From Saprospiraceae bacterium (GTDB lineage: Bacteria > Bacteroidota > Bacteroidia > Chitinophagales > Saprospiraceae), in assembly GCA_022448945.1 (NCBI GenBank), contig JAKVCV010000022.1, positions 1-64,000 on the forward strand: a DNA stretch of 64,000 bases, read 5' to 3'. Made by a program: the position numbers and the translations under genes. A model generated the notes under the pieces. That model made no database searches, had not been told where the DNA came from, and saw only the letters and a program-made list of their open reading frames with translations. Of this stretch, positions 45,336-56,300 are shown piece after piece. Position 1 is the first letter of the stretch, and the number at the start of each line of letters is the position of its first letter.

Positions 45336-46409
45336 ATGCAACGGCATATTTTATTCTTTTGTCTGTTATTTGTTTTTTTTTATTTTAAAATCATAGCTTG
45401 TCCGTCAATAGCTTCTTATTATATTGATGATGTTAAAGCATTGTTGTATGTAGAAAAATATAAACACATTGCTATATCTGAAATGGACCGGACGGGTATT
45501 CCAGCGAGTATCAAAATGGCACAGGGTATTTTGGAATCAGGTGTTGGAGAAAGTGAATTAGCCCTTGTGGCAAATAATCATTTTGGAATTAAATGTGGTG
45601 GTGATGTTTGGCAAGGGAAAACACATTATGTATGGGATGATGAAGTTGTGAAATCTTGTTTTAGAGTATATAGTAGTGCAGAAGAATCTTATATTGCTCA
45701 TTCTGAGTTTTTGATGAATCCCAAAAAAGAATTTAGATATGGTGCTTTATTTCAATTAGATAAGAGAGACTATAAAGGTTGGGCCAAAGGACTTCAAAAA
45801 TCAGGATATGCAACTTCCAAAACTTATACAAAGAATTTAATATCTATTATTGAGCGTCTGGAATTGTATAAACTTGATTATTTGACTATAGAATTATTAG
45901 CAGTTAATGATGGAGAATTGGCAAGTATTTTCCCTTCATTAATACCTAAGCCGCATTTTGCGGATTACGATACTTCTTCTACGCTAATCCGTATTAGAGA
46001 TCCTTTTAGTTCTTCTATGGATAGCGTAGATGTTATTTTGACAAAGTATGTCTTTCAAGTAAACAATATAGATGCCGTTTATGTACAGCCTGGAGATGAT
46101 CTTAATTCTATTGCAGATCGATATCGAAAAAATCCAAAGAAATTGTACTGTTTTAACGAATTAAAAGGACGTCAATTAAAAGTAGGGCAATATGTCTTTT
46201 TAAATAGAAAAGCCAATTGTTATAAGAGTATAAATCCGCTGAAGGATACACAAGCTCATATCTTAAGAGCTGGTCAGTCAATGTATGACGTAGCACAATT
46301 ATATGGTGTTAAACTAAGAAAACTTTATTCTTATAATAGAGGATATAAACATGAGACACCCAAACCAGGTGTACAAATTTTCTTAAAAAGGCAAAAAGGT
46401 AAAATTTAA
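45336..46409 (+). CDS. Glucosaminidase (GH73) with LysM domains
   Basis: A 357-residue protein starting at ATG 45336. An upstream TTG at 45306 would add ten residues but breaks the normal signal peptide MQRHILFFCLLFVFFYFKI. The GH73 glucosaminidase domain spans about 35-180 (KMAQGILESGVGESELALVANNHFGIKC, with catalytic Glu in ILESG; then FRVYSSAEESYIAHSEFL and GWAKGLQKSGYATSKTY). Two LysM-like repeats follow (QPGDDLNSIADRYRKNPKKL and RAGQSMYDVAQLYGVKLRKL). It is predicted to cut peptidoglycan glycan strands in the periplasm or at the surface. Confidence 0.9.
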   Translation: MQRHILFFCLLFVFFYFKIIACPSIASYYIDDVKALLYVEKYKHIAISEMDRTGIPASIKMAQGILESGVGESELALVANNHFGIKCGGDVWQGKTHYVWDDEVVKSCFRVYSSAEESYIAHSEFLMNPKKEFRYGALFQLDKRDYKGWAKGLQKSGYATSKTYTKNLISIIERLELYKLDYLTIELLAVNDGELASIFPSLIPKPHFADYDTSSTLIRIRDPFSSSMDSVDVILTKYVFQVNNIDAVYVQPGDDLNSIADRYRKNPKKLYCFNELKGRQLKVGQYVFLNRKANCYKSINPLKDTQAHILRAGQSMYDVAQLYGVKLRKLYSYNRGYKHETPKPGVQIFLKRQKGKI

Positions 46410-46442
46410 ATTAAGCTATTAAGCATTTGTGTTTTAAACCTA

Positions 46443-46886
46443 TCAGCGTTTTTTTTGAAAAAATTCCTTTATCATTTCTGTGCTTTCTAGTGCTAGAAGC
46501 CCTGAAATTACTTTAGTTTTTGGATGTAATACATTAGGGGCTAGCTGGCTATATCCACGTTTGTTGTCATTGGCACCAATTATTAATTCTCCAATTTGGG
46601 ACCATGCTAATGCTCCGGCACACATCACGCAGGGCTCTAATGTTACATATAAACTACATTCTTGAAGATATTTATTACCTAGGTGTTTACTAGCTGCAGT
46701 AATAGCTAATATTTCAGCATGGGCTGTTACATCTGTAAGATGTTCAGTCCAATTATGAGCTCGTGCAATGATCTGTTGATTGCAAATTACAACAGCCCCG
46801 ACGGGTATTTCGTCGAGAAGAGCAGCCTTTTCGGCTTCTTTTAAGGCTTGTTTCATATAATATTCGTGCGAGAAAACAGAAAACAT
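46443..46886 (-). CDS. tadA: tRNA-specific adenosine deaminase
   Basis: A 147-residue cytidine/deoxycytidylate deaminase-fold enzyme. The zinc site is complete: TAHAEILAI supplies His and the catalytic Glu, and the PCVMCAGAL segment supplies two Cys. TadA deaminates the wobble adenosine of tRNA-Arg(ACG) to inosine. The N-terminus (HEYYMKQALKEAEKAALLDEIPVGAVV) and NLTP-like core (NWTEHLTDVTAHAE) fit the family, and the length is normal. It converges with the GH73 gene, 33 bp apart. Confidence 0.94.
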   Translation of the reverse strand: MFSVFSHEYYMKQALKEAEKAALLDEIPVGAVVICNQQIIARAHNWTEHLTDVTAHAEILAITAASKHLGNKYLQECSLYVTLEPCVMCAGALAWSQIGELIIGANDNKRGYSQLAPNVLHPKTKVISGLLALESTEMIKEFFQKKR

Positions 46887-47022
46887 CGTATCTTAGAGCT
46901 TTTATTGATAGTTTAAGATATCTCGTTAATGAAGTTTTATTATTTTAATTCATTAAAATAGATCTTGTTAACCTCAAAGTTATATTTTTTTAAATAGACA
47001 AGAGAATAATGTTATTTCATTT

Positions 47023-47030
47023 TATTTTTG
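47023..47030 (+). promoter_or_regulatory. Possible -7 box (TATTTTTG) before the TolC gene
   Basis: The sequence tattttTG at 47023-47030 fits the Bacteroidota -7 consensus TAnnTTTG. It lies about 115 bp before the ATG of the TolC-like gene. I find no -33 TTTG at the right distance, so chance occurrence in AT-rich DNA is possible. Confidence 0.35.
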
Positions 47031-47144
47031 TTTCTTATTCATTGTTTATTATCAAAATGGCTGAAAGATAAGGCCTAAAAAAATTTAGTGTTTAATAGGT
47101 TAACAGAATTAGTCATAAACCATCTAACTGATAATTAAATATAT

Positions 47145-48569
47145 ATGAGAATATTTATCGTTCTTTTTTTTCTACTATCCTTAAACACCTATGGGCAGGA
47201 AGATAGTATATGGTCCCTTGAAAAATGCATAGATTATGCTGTTCAAAATAGTTTAACTGTAAAACAAGCTAATTTAAGTGTAATACAAGCAACTTTGTCA
47301 AAGAAGCAAGCAATATGGGCACAGGCTCCAAATTTAAATAGTAGCTATAGCTATGGATTTAATTTTGGTCGTTCTGTGGATCCTACATCCTATAGTTTTA
47401 TTAATCAGATTACAAATTCTTCTTCTATTTCTTTGAATATGAACCAACCTGTTTTTCAGGGATTACGAATTCGCAATTCAATTAAACAATCAAAGGTTGA
47501 TTTGGAAGCTTCAAAGAAAGACGTTGAACAGGCAAAAAATGACGTTGCTCTATCTATTGCTCAAGCTTATTTATCGATACTATTGGCACAGGAAAGTCGA
47601 TCTGTCCTTGTTGAACAGGCAAAAATCACTAAAATCCAGTATGATCAAACTCAAAAACTAATTTCTGCCGGTGTGCTCGCAGATAATAGCCGTTATGACC
47701 TAGAGGCTCAGATGGCAAGAGATGAAGAAAATATTGTAACTGCTCAGAACTCAGTTGATTTGGCCTATGTGAATTTAAAAGTGCTTATGAATATTGACTT
47801 GGCTAAAGTAATTCAAATAATTCCTATTACTGAATTAATAGTTCCTGAAGTACTTGAGTTATTAACTCTTGATGAAATATATGAAGAAGCTTTAAATAAT
47901 CAACCTAATGTTGCGGCTTCATATTTAAGAGAACGAAGTGCTGAACTTGCAGTGAAAATCGCAAAAGGTGCTTTATGGCCATCAATTTCAATTTATGGAA
48001 GTGTCAATAGTAATTTCTCAAGTGCTGCAAGATTATTTAATGTTGTTTCAACCCCAGACACTTTAAGTGGCTTTCAGACAGGCACAACTACACCAGTAGA
48101 AGTTTATGAAAATAAATTTTCAACTGTTCAAGGAGATGTTATTCCTTATTTCACACAGCTTGGAGGAAATATATATGCAAATGTTGGGATAAATCTTTCA
48201 ATTCCTATATTTAATGGTTTTCGTAACCGAATAGCTATTCAGCAAGCAGATTTAGCTATAAAATCTGCTAAATTGGCTACAGTACAGATAGAGACAACCC
48301 TTAAATCTAATATTAAACGTTCATTAACTGATGTGAAAGCAGCAGAAAAACGTCTTGCAGCAGCTTCAAAAACTGTAGTATCGACAAGGCTGTCAGTTCA
48401 AAATACACGTAAAAGATACGATTTGGGAGTTGTCAATTCTTTTGAATTGACAAGTGTGCAAAATACACTTGTTGCAGTTGAATCAAACTTGTTGCAAGCT
48501 AAATATGATTATTTGTTTAAACTTAAGATTTTGGATTATTACAGGGGTAATGTAATTCAGATCAAATAA
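47145..48569 (+). CDS. TolC-family outer-membrane efflux protein
   Basis: A 474-residue protein with a signal peptide (MRIFIVLFFLLSLNTYGQ) and two OEP repeats, including WSLEKCIDYAVQNSLTVKQA and the NVGINLSIPIFNGFRNRIAIQ segment. Long alpha-helical coiled-coil hairpins flank the beta-barrel strands, as in TolC, which forms a trimer across the outer membrane and periplasm. The adaptor gene follows after 42 bp. No inner-membrane pump is encoded with the pair, so the partner must lie elsewhere or be absent. Confidence 0.92.
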   Translation: MRIFIVLFFLLSLNTYGQEDSIWSLEKCIDYAVQNSLTVKQANLSVIQATLSKKQAIWAQAPNLNSSYSYGFNFGRSVDPTSYSFINQITNSSSISLNMNQPVFQGLRIRNSIKQSKVDLEASKKDVEQAKNDVALSIAQAYLSILLAQESRSVLVEQAKITKIQYDQTQKLISAGVLADNSRYDLEAQMARDEENIVTAQNSVDLAYVNLKVLMNIDLAKVIQIIPITELIVPEVLELLTLDEIYEEALNNQPNVAASYLRERSAELAVKIAKGALWPSISIYGSVNSNFSSAARLFNVVSTPDTLSGFQTGTTTPVEVYENKFSTVQGDVIPYFTQLGGNIYANVGINLSIPIFNGFRNRIAIQQADLAIKSAKLATVQIETTLKSNIKRSLTDVKAAEKRLAAASKTVVSTRLSVQNTRKRYDLGVVNSFELTSVQNTLVAVESNLLQAKYDYLFKLKILDYYRGNVIQIK

Positions 48570-48611
48570 TGTTTCTTCTCATAGGTTTGTTTTTTAATTT
48601 TTAATATAAAA

Positions 48612-49940
48612 ATGGCACGAAAACGAAAAAAAAGGACAGGTTTATATATCTTTTTATTAATAATCATCATTTTATCTTTAGCCACCTATTATAAAATGAC
48701 TAGAAAAAAAGTATTAATTGAAGAGGTAGCCGTAGAAGCTGCTCAAAAACGTACTATTGTTGAGACAGTTTATTCAAGTGGCAAGTTGTTTCCTGCAACC
48801 GAACTAGAAATAACTTCTAATATTTCAGGCACAATCATTGAATTATATATAAAAGAGGGTGACTTGGTTAAAAAAGGACAAATGCTTGCAAAAGTAGATC
48901 CTGAAGCATTAGTGTCTATTGTAGAAAGGGCGGAAGCAGCTACGGAAGGTTCTAAAGCTCAATTGGAAGCTGTTCGAGCACAGAAAAAACAATTGGAAGC
49001 ACAATTTGTAAATACTAAAATTGTTTATGATAGAAATAAGAATTTGTATAAGGAGGGTATAATATCTAAAGCTGATTTTGAGGCAGCAGAGGCTACATTT
49101 AATACTGCTAAAGCTAATATAGAAGCAGCTACTCAAAATATTCTGGCGGCTGAATTTACAGTCAAAAGCTCTGAAGCTACAGTAAAGGAACAAAAGAAAA
49201 ATTTATCTCAGACTCGTATCTACGCTCCAATTAGTGGTGTGGTTTCAACATTATACAAAAAACAAGGCGAACAGGTCGTTGGTACTGCACAAATGGCAGG
49301 TACACCTATACTAAAAATTGCTAATCTTAAAACTGTTGAAGTACGTGTTGATGTAAATGAAAGGGATATTTTGAATATAATAATAGGAGATTCTGCAGAC
49401 ATAGAATTAGATGCATATCCAGATCGTAAATTTGGAGGAATTGTTACTCAAATAGCCAATACTGCTACAGGTTTGAATTCAGTTACTGCTCAGCTTACCT
49501 CTGATCAGGTTACCAATTTTGAAGTTCGAATTCTCATGTTCCCTGATTCATATAAAGATCTTGGATTTAAATCAGATAGATCCCCTTTTAGGTCAGGATT
49601 ATCTGCTTCTGCAGAAATTATTACAAATAGAGCCGATGATATACTTTCAGTGCCTGTTGCTGCAGTAACTGCCAGAGAAGATAAAGAGCAGATGGTAGAT
49701 ATCAATACAGAAATAGAATTAAAAGAATATGTATTCGTCCAAACCCTTGATTCAGTAAAGATAAGGGAAGTTAAGACAGGAATTCAAAACGACAATTTTA
49801 TAGAAATTACAGAAGGTTTAGAAGAAGGGGAAATATTAGTAAAAGCTCCTTATGATGCGATTTCAAAGCTACTTAAGGATGGATCTAAAATCAAAGTCGT
49901 AAAAGAAAAAGATCTTTATAAAGAAGCTATAGAATATTAA
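48612..49940 (+). CDS. Periplasmic adaptor (HlyD/MacA-like membrane fusion protein)
   Basis: A 442-residue protein with an N-terminal transmembrane anchor (LYIFLLIIIILSLATYYKM), a lipoyl-type half-motif (GTIIELYIKEGDLVKKGQMLAKVD), a coiled-coil hairpin of about 100 residues (ERAEAATEGSKAQLEAVRAQ onward) and the second lipoyl half (YAPISGVVSTLYKKQGEQVV). Beta-barrel and membrane-proximal domains follow. It joins an inner-membrane pump to TolC. The usual MacB or RND gene does not follow; a 240-bp gap and a PpiD-like gene come next. Confidence 0.92.
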   Translation: MARKRKKRTGLYIFLLIIIILSLATYYKMTRKKVLIEEVAVEAAQKRTIVETVYSSGKLFPATELEITSNISGTIIELYIKEGDLVKKGQMLAKVDPEALVSIVERAEAATEGSKAQLEAVRAQKKQLEAQFVNTKIVYDRNKNLYKEGIISKADFEAAEATFNTAKANIEAATQNILAAEFTVKSSEATVKEQKKNLSQTRIYAPISGVVSTLYKKQGEQVVGTAQMAGTPILKIANLKTVEVRVDVNERDILNIIIGDSADIELDAYPDRKFGGIVTQIANTATGLNSVTAQLTSDQVTNFEVRILMFPDSYKDLGFKSDRSPFRSGLSASAEIITNRADDILSVPVAAVTAREDKEQMVDINTEIELKEYVFVQTLDSVKIREVKTGIQNDNFIEITEGLEEGEILVKAPYDAISKLLKDGSKIKVVKEKDLYKEAIEY

Positions 49941-50066
49941 AATTCAAGCCTTTATTTTGGTTTTTTGGTATATAGTCTTTTGTACTATGATATGGTACTT
50001 ATTTATCAAAAAATAAAAAAATCCTTTTTCCTTATCATTAAATAACTCTTTTTTCACAAAAAAATG

Positions 50067-50074
50067 TATTTTTG
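50067..50074 (+). promoter_or_regulatory. Probable -7 box (TATTTTTG) for the PpiD-like gene
   Basis: TATTTTTG at 50067-50074, followed by TCCCC, fits the Bacteroidota -7 consensus TAnnTTTG. It lies 108 bp before the ATG at 50182. The -33 position is T-rich but lacks a clear TTTG. Confidence 0.5.
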
Positions 50075-50181
50075 TCCCCTTTAGGATTTAAATTTAACAA
50101 GTGTAAAATATATTTCTTGCCTGTTAAAATAAAATCAGTTTGTTAGATATAAATATTTCTCTTAAATAATTAAAATATAAA

Positions 50182-52365
50182 ATGGCTTTATTAGGAACAA
50201 TAAGAAACCGCTTTGGCTGGGTGATGATGGCTTTAATTGGTATTGGGATGTTATCTTTTTTGTTTATGGATATTAGTCCTGGATCTAATACTTCTTCCGG
50301 ACGTTCAGCAACTGTTGGATATGTAAATGGGGATAAAATTTCTAATGATCTAGTTCAGATGTATTCTAGAGAATATCAAGGGAATCAATTGTTGCCTGAA
50401 CAAATCAGTATATATGTTTGGGATAGAATTGTAAAAGAAAAATTACTAGACGAAAAAACTTATAACGCTGGTATATTAGTTACTCCCGATGAAATGGGGG
50501 ATATGTTTGTTAGTTCTGACCCAAGTCTATTAAGTTCTATTGTTAAACGTTACTTTGGAGATTCTAAGAAAGGTGGATATGTAAATACTGAAGAAATTAA
50601 ACAAAGAATAGAGATTTTTCACAACACCAGTTCTTTATTAAAACAAGCTGGAGATGATCCACGAAAGAAGGAAGAATTGCTTGAGCAACAAAAAAATTGG
50701 GTAAATCTTGAAAAAACAGTTAAACTAAACAGGCTTCAAAATAAATTTTTTAAAGCAATTGGGCGAGGTGTTTATACCCCCCTTTGGATGGCCCAAATGG
50801 AACAAAAAACCCAAAAAACTGCATACAATTTTGACTATGTTCGTATCCCATATACTAATATTAATGACAAAATTGATGTGTCTGATCAAGAATTAAAAGA
50901 TTATATCAGTGCACGTCCTAGACAATATAAAAGGGAGGCTGCAGCAAATATAAATTATATTGTTTTTGATGTCTTTCCTACATCTGAAGATTCTGCTACA
51001 TATCGTACTGAAATGGAATCTTATGCCGATGATTTTTCTAAAAGAACTACCAGCAAAGATGATTCTGCATTTGTTGACCTTCATTATGGAGAATATGCAG
51101 CTGCCTATTATACTAAAGAAGAAATGTCTGAACCTAAAGATATTATTGATTCAATTTTTGCTTTAGAGGATGGAATAGTTTTAGGACCATATATTCATAA
51201 TAGGAAATATAGAGTGCTAAAGAAAATTGAACAAAAAACATTGCCGGATTCAGTAAAGGCACGTCATATTCTTATTCGTGCTGAAAACCCTCAGGATGGT
51301 CAAAAAGCAAGGTTGTTACTAGATTCTCTTAAAAATGTGTTGGCGACAGATTCTAAAGCTTCTTTTGACTCTTTAGCCGTAAAATATAGTCAGGATGGTT
51401 CAAGAACAATAGGTGGTGACCTAGGATGGAAAGCTAAAGATGGTTCGTTTGTACCACAATTTGAAGAATATATGTTTTATACTGGAAAAAAAGACAGCTT
51501 AAGACTTCTGTACACTCAATTTGGTGTTCATCTGATACAAATAACTGGTTACAAGTATGAAACAGATAAACAGGGTGTGCGAATTGCCTATATAGATCAA
51601 GACATTATACCAAGCCCTGGAACTACTGAGGATAAACAGCGGGAAGTAATAGATTTTATTACAAATAATAGAATAGATGACGATATGAAAGCCACAGCAA
51701 AAGAATTAGGGTTTGTTGTTAATACGGCTTCTGCCCTAGAAGAAGGTGGTTTTAGTATAGATGGTATTGGTGAAAATTCAACTTCTGCTGATATTATCAA
51801 GTGGGCACATGATACTGAAACTGAAATTGGGGAAGTGACTAATCGTCCTTATGCTGTAGAAAATGAAGAGTTGAATTGTACAGAAAAATTCGTTGTTACA
51901 TCTTTGGTTTCCAGAAACGAAAAAGGTTTAGCAAGTATTGACGATCCAAAAGTTAAAGGGGATGTTGATAGAATAATTCGTAACCAGAAGAAAACAGATT
52001 TGGTAAAATCTAGACTTGCAACTTTGACCTCATTGGATGCTATTGCAGGTGAATATAGCTTAATTAAAGAGACTGCGACAAATGTCACCTATGAAAGTGG
52101 ATATCTTGGTACTATTGGTTCTGAACCCAAAGTAGTTGCTTTGGCTGCAGTTACTGAAGTAGGTCAAATGTCTGGTGCTATAGGTGGTAAAGAAGGCGTA
52201 TATATTTTGGAATTAACTTCTATCTCTGAAGCACCAAAACTTCCTCAAACCGCTGGAGCAAGAAAAAGTATTTCACAACGAATTGGTCAGATAGTATCTG
52301 CAGAATCAATATATAATAATATGAAAGACAATGCTGACATTCAAGATGATCGTTCTTCATATTAG
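50182..52365 (+). CDS. PpiD-like periplasmic peptidyl-prolyl isomerase
   Basis: A 727-residue protein. A single N-terminal transmembrane helix (WVMMALIGIGMLSFLFMDI) anchors it in the inner membrane. A SurA_N-like helical domain follows, and a parvulin-type PpiC domain lies at about 360-455 (ARHILIRAENPQDGQKARLL, then GGDLGWKAKDGSFVPQFEE and FGVHLIQIT). The rest continues the helical substrate-binding region. PpiD helps fold newly exported outer-membrane and secreted proteins, which suits a cell with large T9SS cargo. It has its own likely promoter and a strong terminator 16 bp after its stop. Confidence 0.92.
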   Translation: MALLGTIRNRFGWVMMALIGIGMLSFLFMDISPGSNTSSGRSATVGYVNGDKISNDLVQMYSREYQGNQLLPEQISIYVWDRIVKEKLLDEKTYNAGILVTPDEMGDMFVSSDPSLLSSIVKRYFGDSKKGGYVNTEEIKQRIEIFHNTSSLLKQAGDDPRKKEELLEQQKNWVNLEKTVKLNRLQNKFFKAIGRGVYTPLWMAQMEQKTQKTAYNFDYVRIPYTNINDKIDVSDQELKDYISARPRQYKREAAANINYIVFDVFPTSEDSATYRTEMESYADDFSKRTTSKDDSAFVDLHYGEYAAAYYTKEEMSEPKDIIDSIFALEDGIVLGPYIHNRKYRVLKKIEQKTLPDSVKARHILIRAENPQDGQKARLLLDSLKNVLATDSKASFDSLAVKYSQDGSRTIGGDLGWKAKDGSFVPQFEEYMFYTGKKDSLRLLYTQFGVHLIQITGYKYETDKQGVRIAYIDQDIIPSPGTTEDKQREVIDFITNNRIDDDMKATAKELGFVVNTASALEEGGFSIDGIGENSTSADIIKWAHDTETEIGEVTNRPYAVENEELNCTEKFVVTSLVSRNEKGLASIDDPKVKGDVDRIIRNQKKTDLVKSRLATLTSLDAIAGEYSLIKETATNVTYESGYLGTIGSEPKVVALAAVTEVGQMSGAIGGKEGVYILELTSISEAPKLPQTAGARKSISQRIGQIVSAESIYNNMKDNADIQDDRSSY

Positions 52366-52380
52366 ATTTTTTTGATGCTC

Positions 52381-52421
52381 AAAAAAAGGGTTGTTCACTA
52401 ATTAGTGAACAACCCTTTTTT
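52381..52421. terminator. Bidirectional terminator between ppiD-like and TPR genes
   Basis: AAAAAAAGGGTTGTTCAC (52381-52398) pairs with GTGAACAACCC (52406-52416) followed by a T-run (52417-52421). The core stem is 11 bp, with A-U extension, and the loop is TAATTAG-like. A-tract on the left and T-tract on the right let it work on both strands. The stop codon of the minus-strand TPR gene (52420-52422) overlaps its end. Confidence 0.9.
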
Positions 52422-53169
52422 AGTCTTGACTCTCCATCTCCATTTCAAAGTTAACGGCCTCTATCAAATGATCTACATCTGCACCTAATTCTTTAGCCTT
52501 TTTTAGATCAGGTAGCGCTTTTGAGAATTTTTGAAAAGTCATGTAGTATGCTGCCCTTTCCGTATAAGCTTCTGTAAAATCTGGTTTTATAGTAATTGCT
52601 TTATTATAATTATTTATTGCTGTCTTAAATTCCTCCTGGCTAACTTCTTGTTTGAATTTACCACATTGAAATTGGTATTCAGCATTTTCAGGTTCGTACT
52701 CAACAGCTTTTTTTATGTCACTCAGACGAGATTTGTGATCATTAAGGTCGTTATATACCCATGAACGTGCACAATAATAAGCTGCAGGATAATCAGTATG
52801 TTCTATAGCTTTCGTAAAATCATTAATAGCAGTTTTATATAGTTTTTGTTCTTGATGACAACAACCGCTCATGTAAAAGATTTTCGGGTCTTTTGGGTTG
52901 TATTTTAAAGCTTTTTCCAAAAAATGTAAAGCATTGTCGTATAATTTTTTGTCGTAATAATCAAGTGATGTATTATAGTATATAACGCCCAGGTTTTTAA
53001 TTGCACTCTTGTTATTAGGGTTTATTTTAAGACATTGATTATAGTAGCTTATTGCTGTTTTATAATCTTTTGCATTGTGCGCTTCAACACCCTTGTTATA
53101 CAGCTTTATATCTTCTTGGGCTAGAAGGTATAGAGGGAATATTATGATAAGTAATAATATTTTCTTCAT
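52420..53169 (-). CDS. Secreted TPR-repeat protein
   Basis: A 249-residue protein with a signal peptide (MKKILLLIIIFPLYLLAQ). About six tetratricopeptide repeats follow, with canonical small/large residue spacing (KDYKTAISYYNQCLKINPNN, LHFLEKALKYNPKDPKIFYM, NNYNKAITIKPDFTEAYTER). The TPR fold mediates protein-protein contacts, and the signal peptide places it in the periplasm or outer membrane. No other domain is present. It shares a bidirectional terminator with the PpiD-like gene, with which it converges. No specific partner can be named. Confidence 0.87.
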   Translation of the reverse strand: MKKILLLIIIFPLYLLAQEDIKLYNKGVEAHNAKDYKTAISYYNQCLKINPNNKSAIKNLGVIYYNTSLDYYDKKLYDNALHFLEKALKYNPKDPKIFYMSGCCHQEQKLYKTAINDFTKAIEHTDYPAAYYCARSWVYNDLNDHKSRLSDIKKAVEYEPENAEYQFQCGKFKQEVSQEEFKTAINNYNKAITIKPDFTEAYTERAAYYMTFQKFSKALPDLKKAKELGADVDHLIEAVNFEMEMESQD

Positions 53170-53334
53170 TTGTTTTAATTTGATTTTGTTGTTTAGAGGT
53201 TAATATTCTATTAAATAAATACTCTGTAAAAAACGTATAGAATTCCTTGCATTTATGTCTTAAGACCATTATTTTGAAGGTGTTAAAAAACAATAAATTA
53301 ATTATCTGAAGTATAATAAAAATTGAATAGAATA

Positions 53335-56300
53335 TTAGTCAATTATTTCACGTATCTGAAGCTCCAATTTCTGCTGTCCCTGATTTAAATCATTCCACCA
53401 CTCTTTAGACCAAATTCTATATAAGGTAATTCCTGCTTTTTTTAAGCGTTCTTCGTGATAAATATCCCATAAATATGCTTCTTCAGAATGTATTTCATGG
53501 TAAACATCAAAATATAACCCAATAATCACTTTGTTAGTGTCATTTAAAATCGCTATTGGAAGGTTAATGCCGTAGTATTCATATTCGGTTTTGATTATTA
53601 GGTTTGGAAATACATTATTTAAAAAATGGATAACGTTTTCTTTAAAATATTTTTTTTGGGATTTGTAAATTTGTTTAGCAGACTTCTTGTTACAGAATTT
53701 ATTCAACTCGTTTAAGATATCTTTTCTGTTTTTATCATTCTGATTGTTTACCGCTTTTGCGTAGCATAAGTAAGCATATAGTAACCCTATGCCAATGTTG
53801 TCATTTTTGCTGAGTTCCTTTTTATAATTCTCATATTGTTGTGATGGGATTGAATTGAACACACATACTTTATGACGCGCTCGTGTAACAATAACATTAA
53901 GTAATTTATAACTATAAGGATTTTTTAGGCTAATATAATTTTCTGATTCTTTTCCATTTTCATCTAAGCCAAAAGTTGTTGAAATTAGGACTATATCCCA
54001 CTCTTCGCCCTGAATATTATTTATGTTTTTAATTGTTAGTCCATTTTTTTTCAGCAAGTTTATTTTTTTGGATGTTAGAGGGTCTTTAATTGATTTTTTT
54101 TGAATTTTTTCAGAGATTAAGTTCCGCTGATATATATTAAAAGTTACGATCGCTACAGAAGGGCAAGTATTTTCTTCCTCTGGCAAATTTAAAAGATAGT
54201 TAATTATTTCGGTGGCTTCCTTTATATTGCAAAATTCTATAAAGTTTCCACCAACTTCATTAAATTCTATTGGTATATAATTTTTTTCTGCAGGGAAAGT
54301 CTTGAGGCGGTTGTTATAAAATGCAGCATTAGAAAAATCAATTAGATAAGGATGTTTGGAGCGATAATGTAGTTCAAGAAATGATTCGTGATAAGTGCTC
54401 TCAGCTAGACTGTATTCTAGCAATGATTCTGAATTTGATAAATAATTAATGTGTTCAACTTCTAAATCATTAGCATCGGAATATTGATTGTCTAAAAGAA
54501 GTGTACTATCTGTTTTTGCTTTGCAATGAACATCCATTTTTCTAAGAGGCGGGAGTTGAAGTTGGTCACCGGAGATGATTTTGTATTTGCCACGCATTAA
54601 AGCACAATAGGTATCTTCCAGAGTTAGTTGGCTCGCTTCATCAAATATTACAACATCAAATAAATTGGGTTGTAAAGGCAAAATTGAAGAACATATTTCA
54701 GGACTAACCAATACAACAGGGTAAAAGCTTGTAAATACATCTGTAGATGTATTTATTATCTTTTGAAGTGGTGTACGCCTAGCACTATTTTCGCTTCGAG
54801 TATTGTACAAGCTATTTAAGTTTACAGGTGCTTTGTCCTTTTGAAAGGCATATACTGCTTTACTTTGCTTGCCTCGCCAATATTCGAGTGTGTGTGTTCC
54901 TAGCATTTTTTGGAAATCATCATTTTCCTTTTTAAAATTTAATCTGGAAATATTATAGGATTTATCATCTGGAATAAATTCATCTTCGTGATGAGCTAAA
55001 AGGGCATTAAGATACCAAGAACTAAAACTTGTTTTCCAATCTTTTAATTTTGATTTTACAAGCCCGTGGAATGCAAATTGTTGTTGTTCATTTAGGCTTA
55101 ATGAAAAGAATTTTAATGCGTGATAATCTGAAAAGTTTCCAAATTCTGTTTTAAGTAATATTAAGTTTTTGTCGAGATCTTCAACTTGAGTTAAACGTTT
55201 GCGAATATTTTTTGTGACAAATTTGAATTCTATTTTGAAAACTTTACTATTAGTAAAGTTCTGTTCAAACTTATCTAAATTTTTACTTACCTCAGTTACT
55301 TTTTTGTCAAATGAAACATATTTAAATATTTTATTGGGGCCTAATTCTTTTACTAATTTTTGAATAATTTTATTTCTTTCATCATACCATTCATATACCT
55401 TAATTTTGTAATTTTTTATGTGGTTGAGTAGATTGCTGAATTTTAATTTTTTGGTGTTACTAGTGTCTATGAATTGAAAATCAAAATAATTGTATTGCCT
55501 TTGCAATTTTTGTAATTTGAAATAGGTTTCCAGAACTTCTATTTTTTGAGAATCAAGTTTTTTATACTTATTGCTGATTCGCGTCATTAAATTACGATAC
55601 AATCCGAAGTTGTTATTAAAATAATATTTGTTTTGAGCTAATCCATTTTCTATAAGATCAATAATTTTATCTGTAAGTTTAATTTTCTCAAGGTATACAT
55701 CTGAGAAATGCTGATCAAGTAACTGCTCATATTCGAATAAATAAGTAAGTATATCACGTTGTGCCGATTGTACTACTTGTGATATATTCTCAAGAGCCGT
55801 CATTATTTCTGATTCTACTTTTGTAGCATTCGATTCAAGGAAAAAGCGATCATGTAATGCATTCATTGGATGTTTAAGGGTGCCTAATTTTTTAAAAAGC
55901 ACTTCTCCTTCTGAAAGAACACTAATGATTTCATCAAATTCTATTGTTGTAAATTTGAATTGGTATCCTTTTAGATTAGCTTCCAAGATGCTATTGTCGT
56001 AATTTTTGGGGTATAATATGTATTTGCCAACTATATCTATCCATTTTAATTCGCCTGAGAGTGGTTGTAGTAATTTATTATGGTATCCTTGAAGGTGTTG
56101 AACGTGAGATGCACAACTTTTTAGCAATCTAATAAATGTTGCAGGAACTCTATAATAAGGATGTTTGTATTTGGAACGTTCAAGGACTGAATGAACTACT
56201 TTATATCGATCGCGGTATTCGTCTTCAATGATAATTGCTAATTCTTCAAAACCGATAGATTGTAGATTTTTATAAATTACTTCTAAAGCTGATTTTTTGT

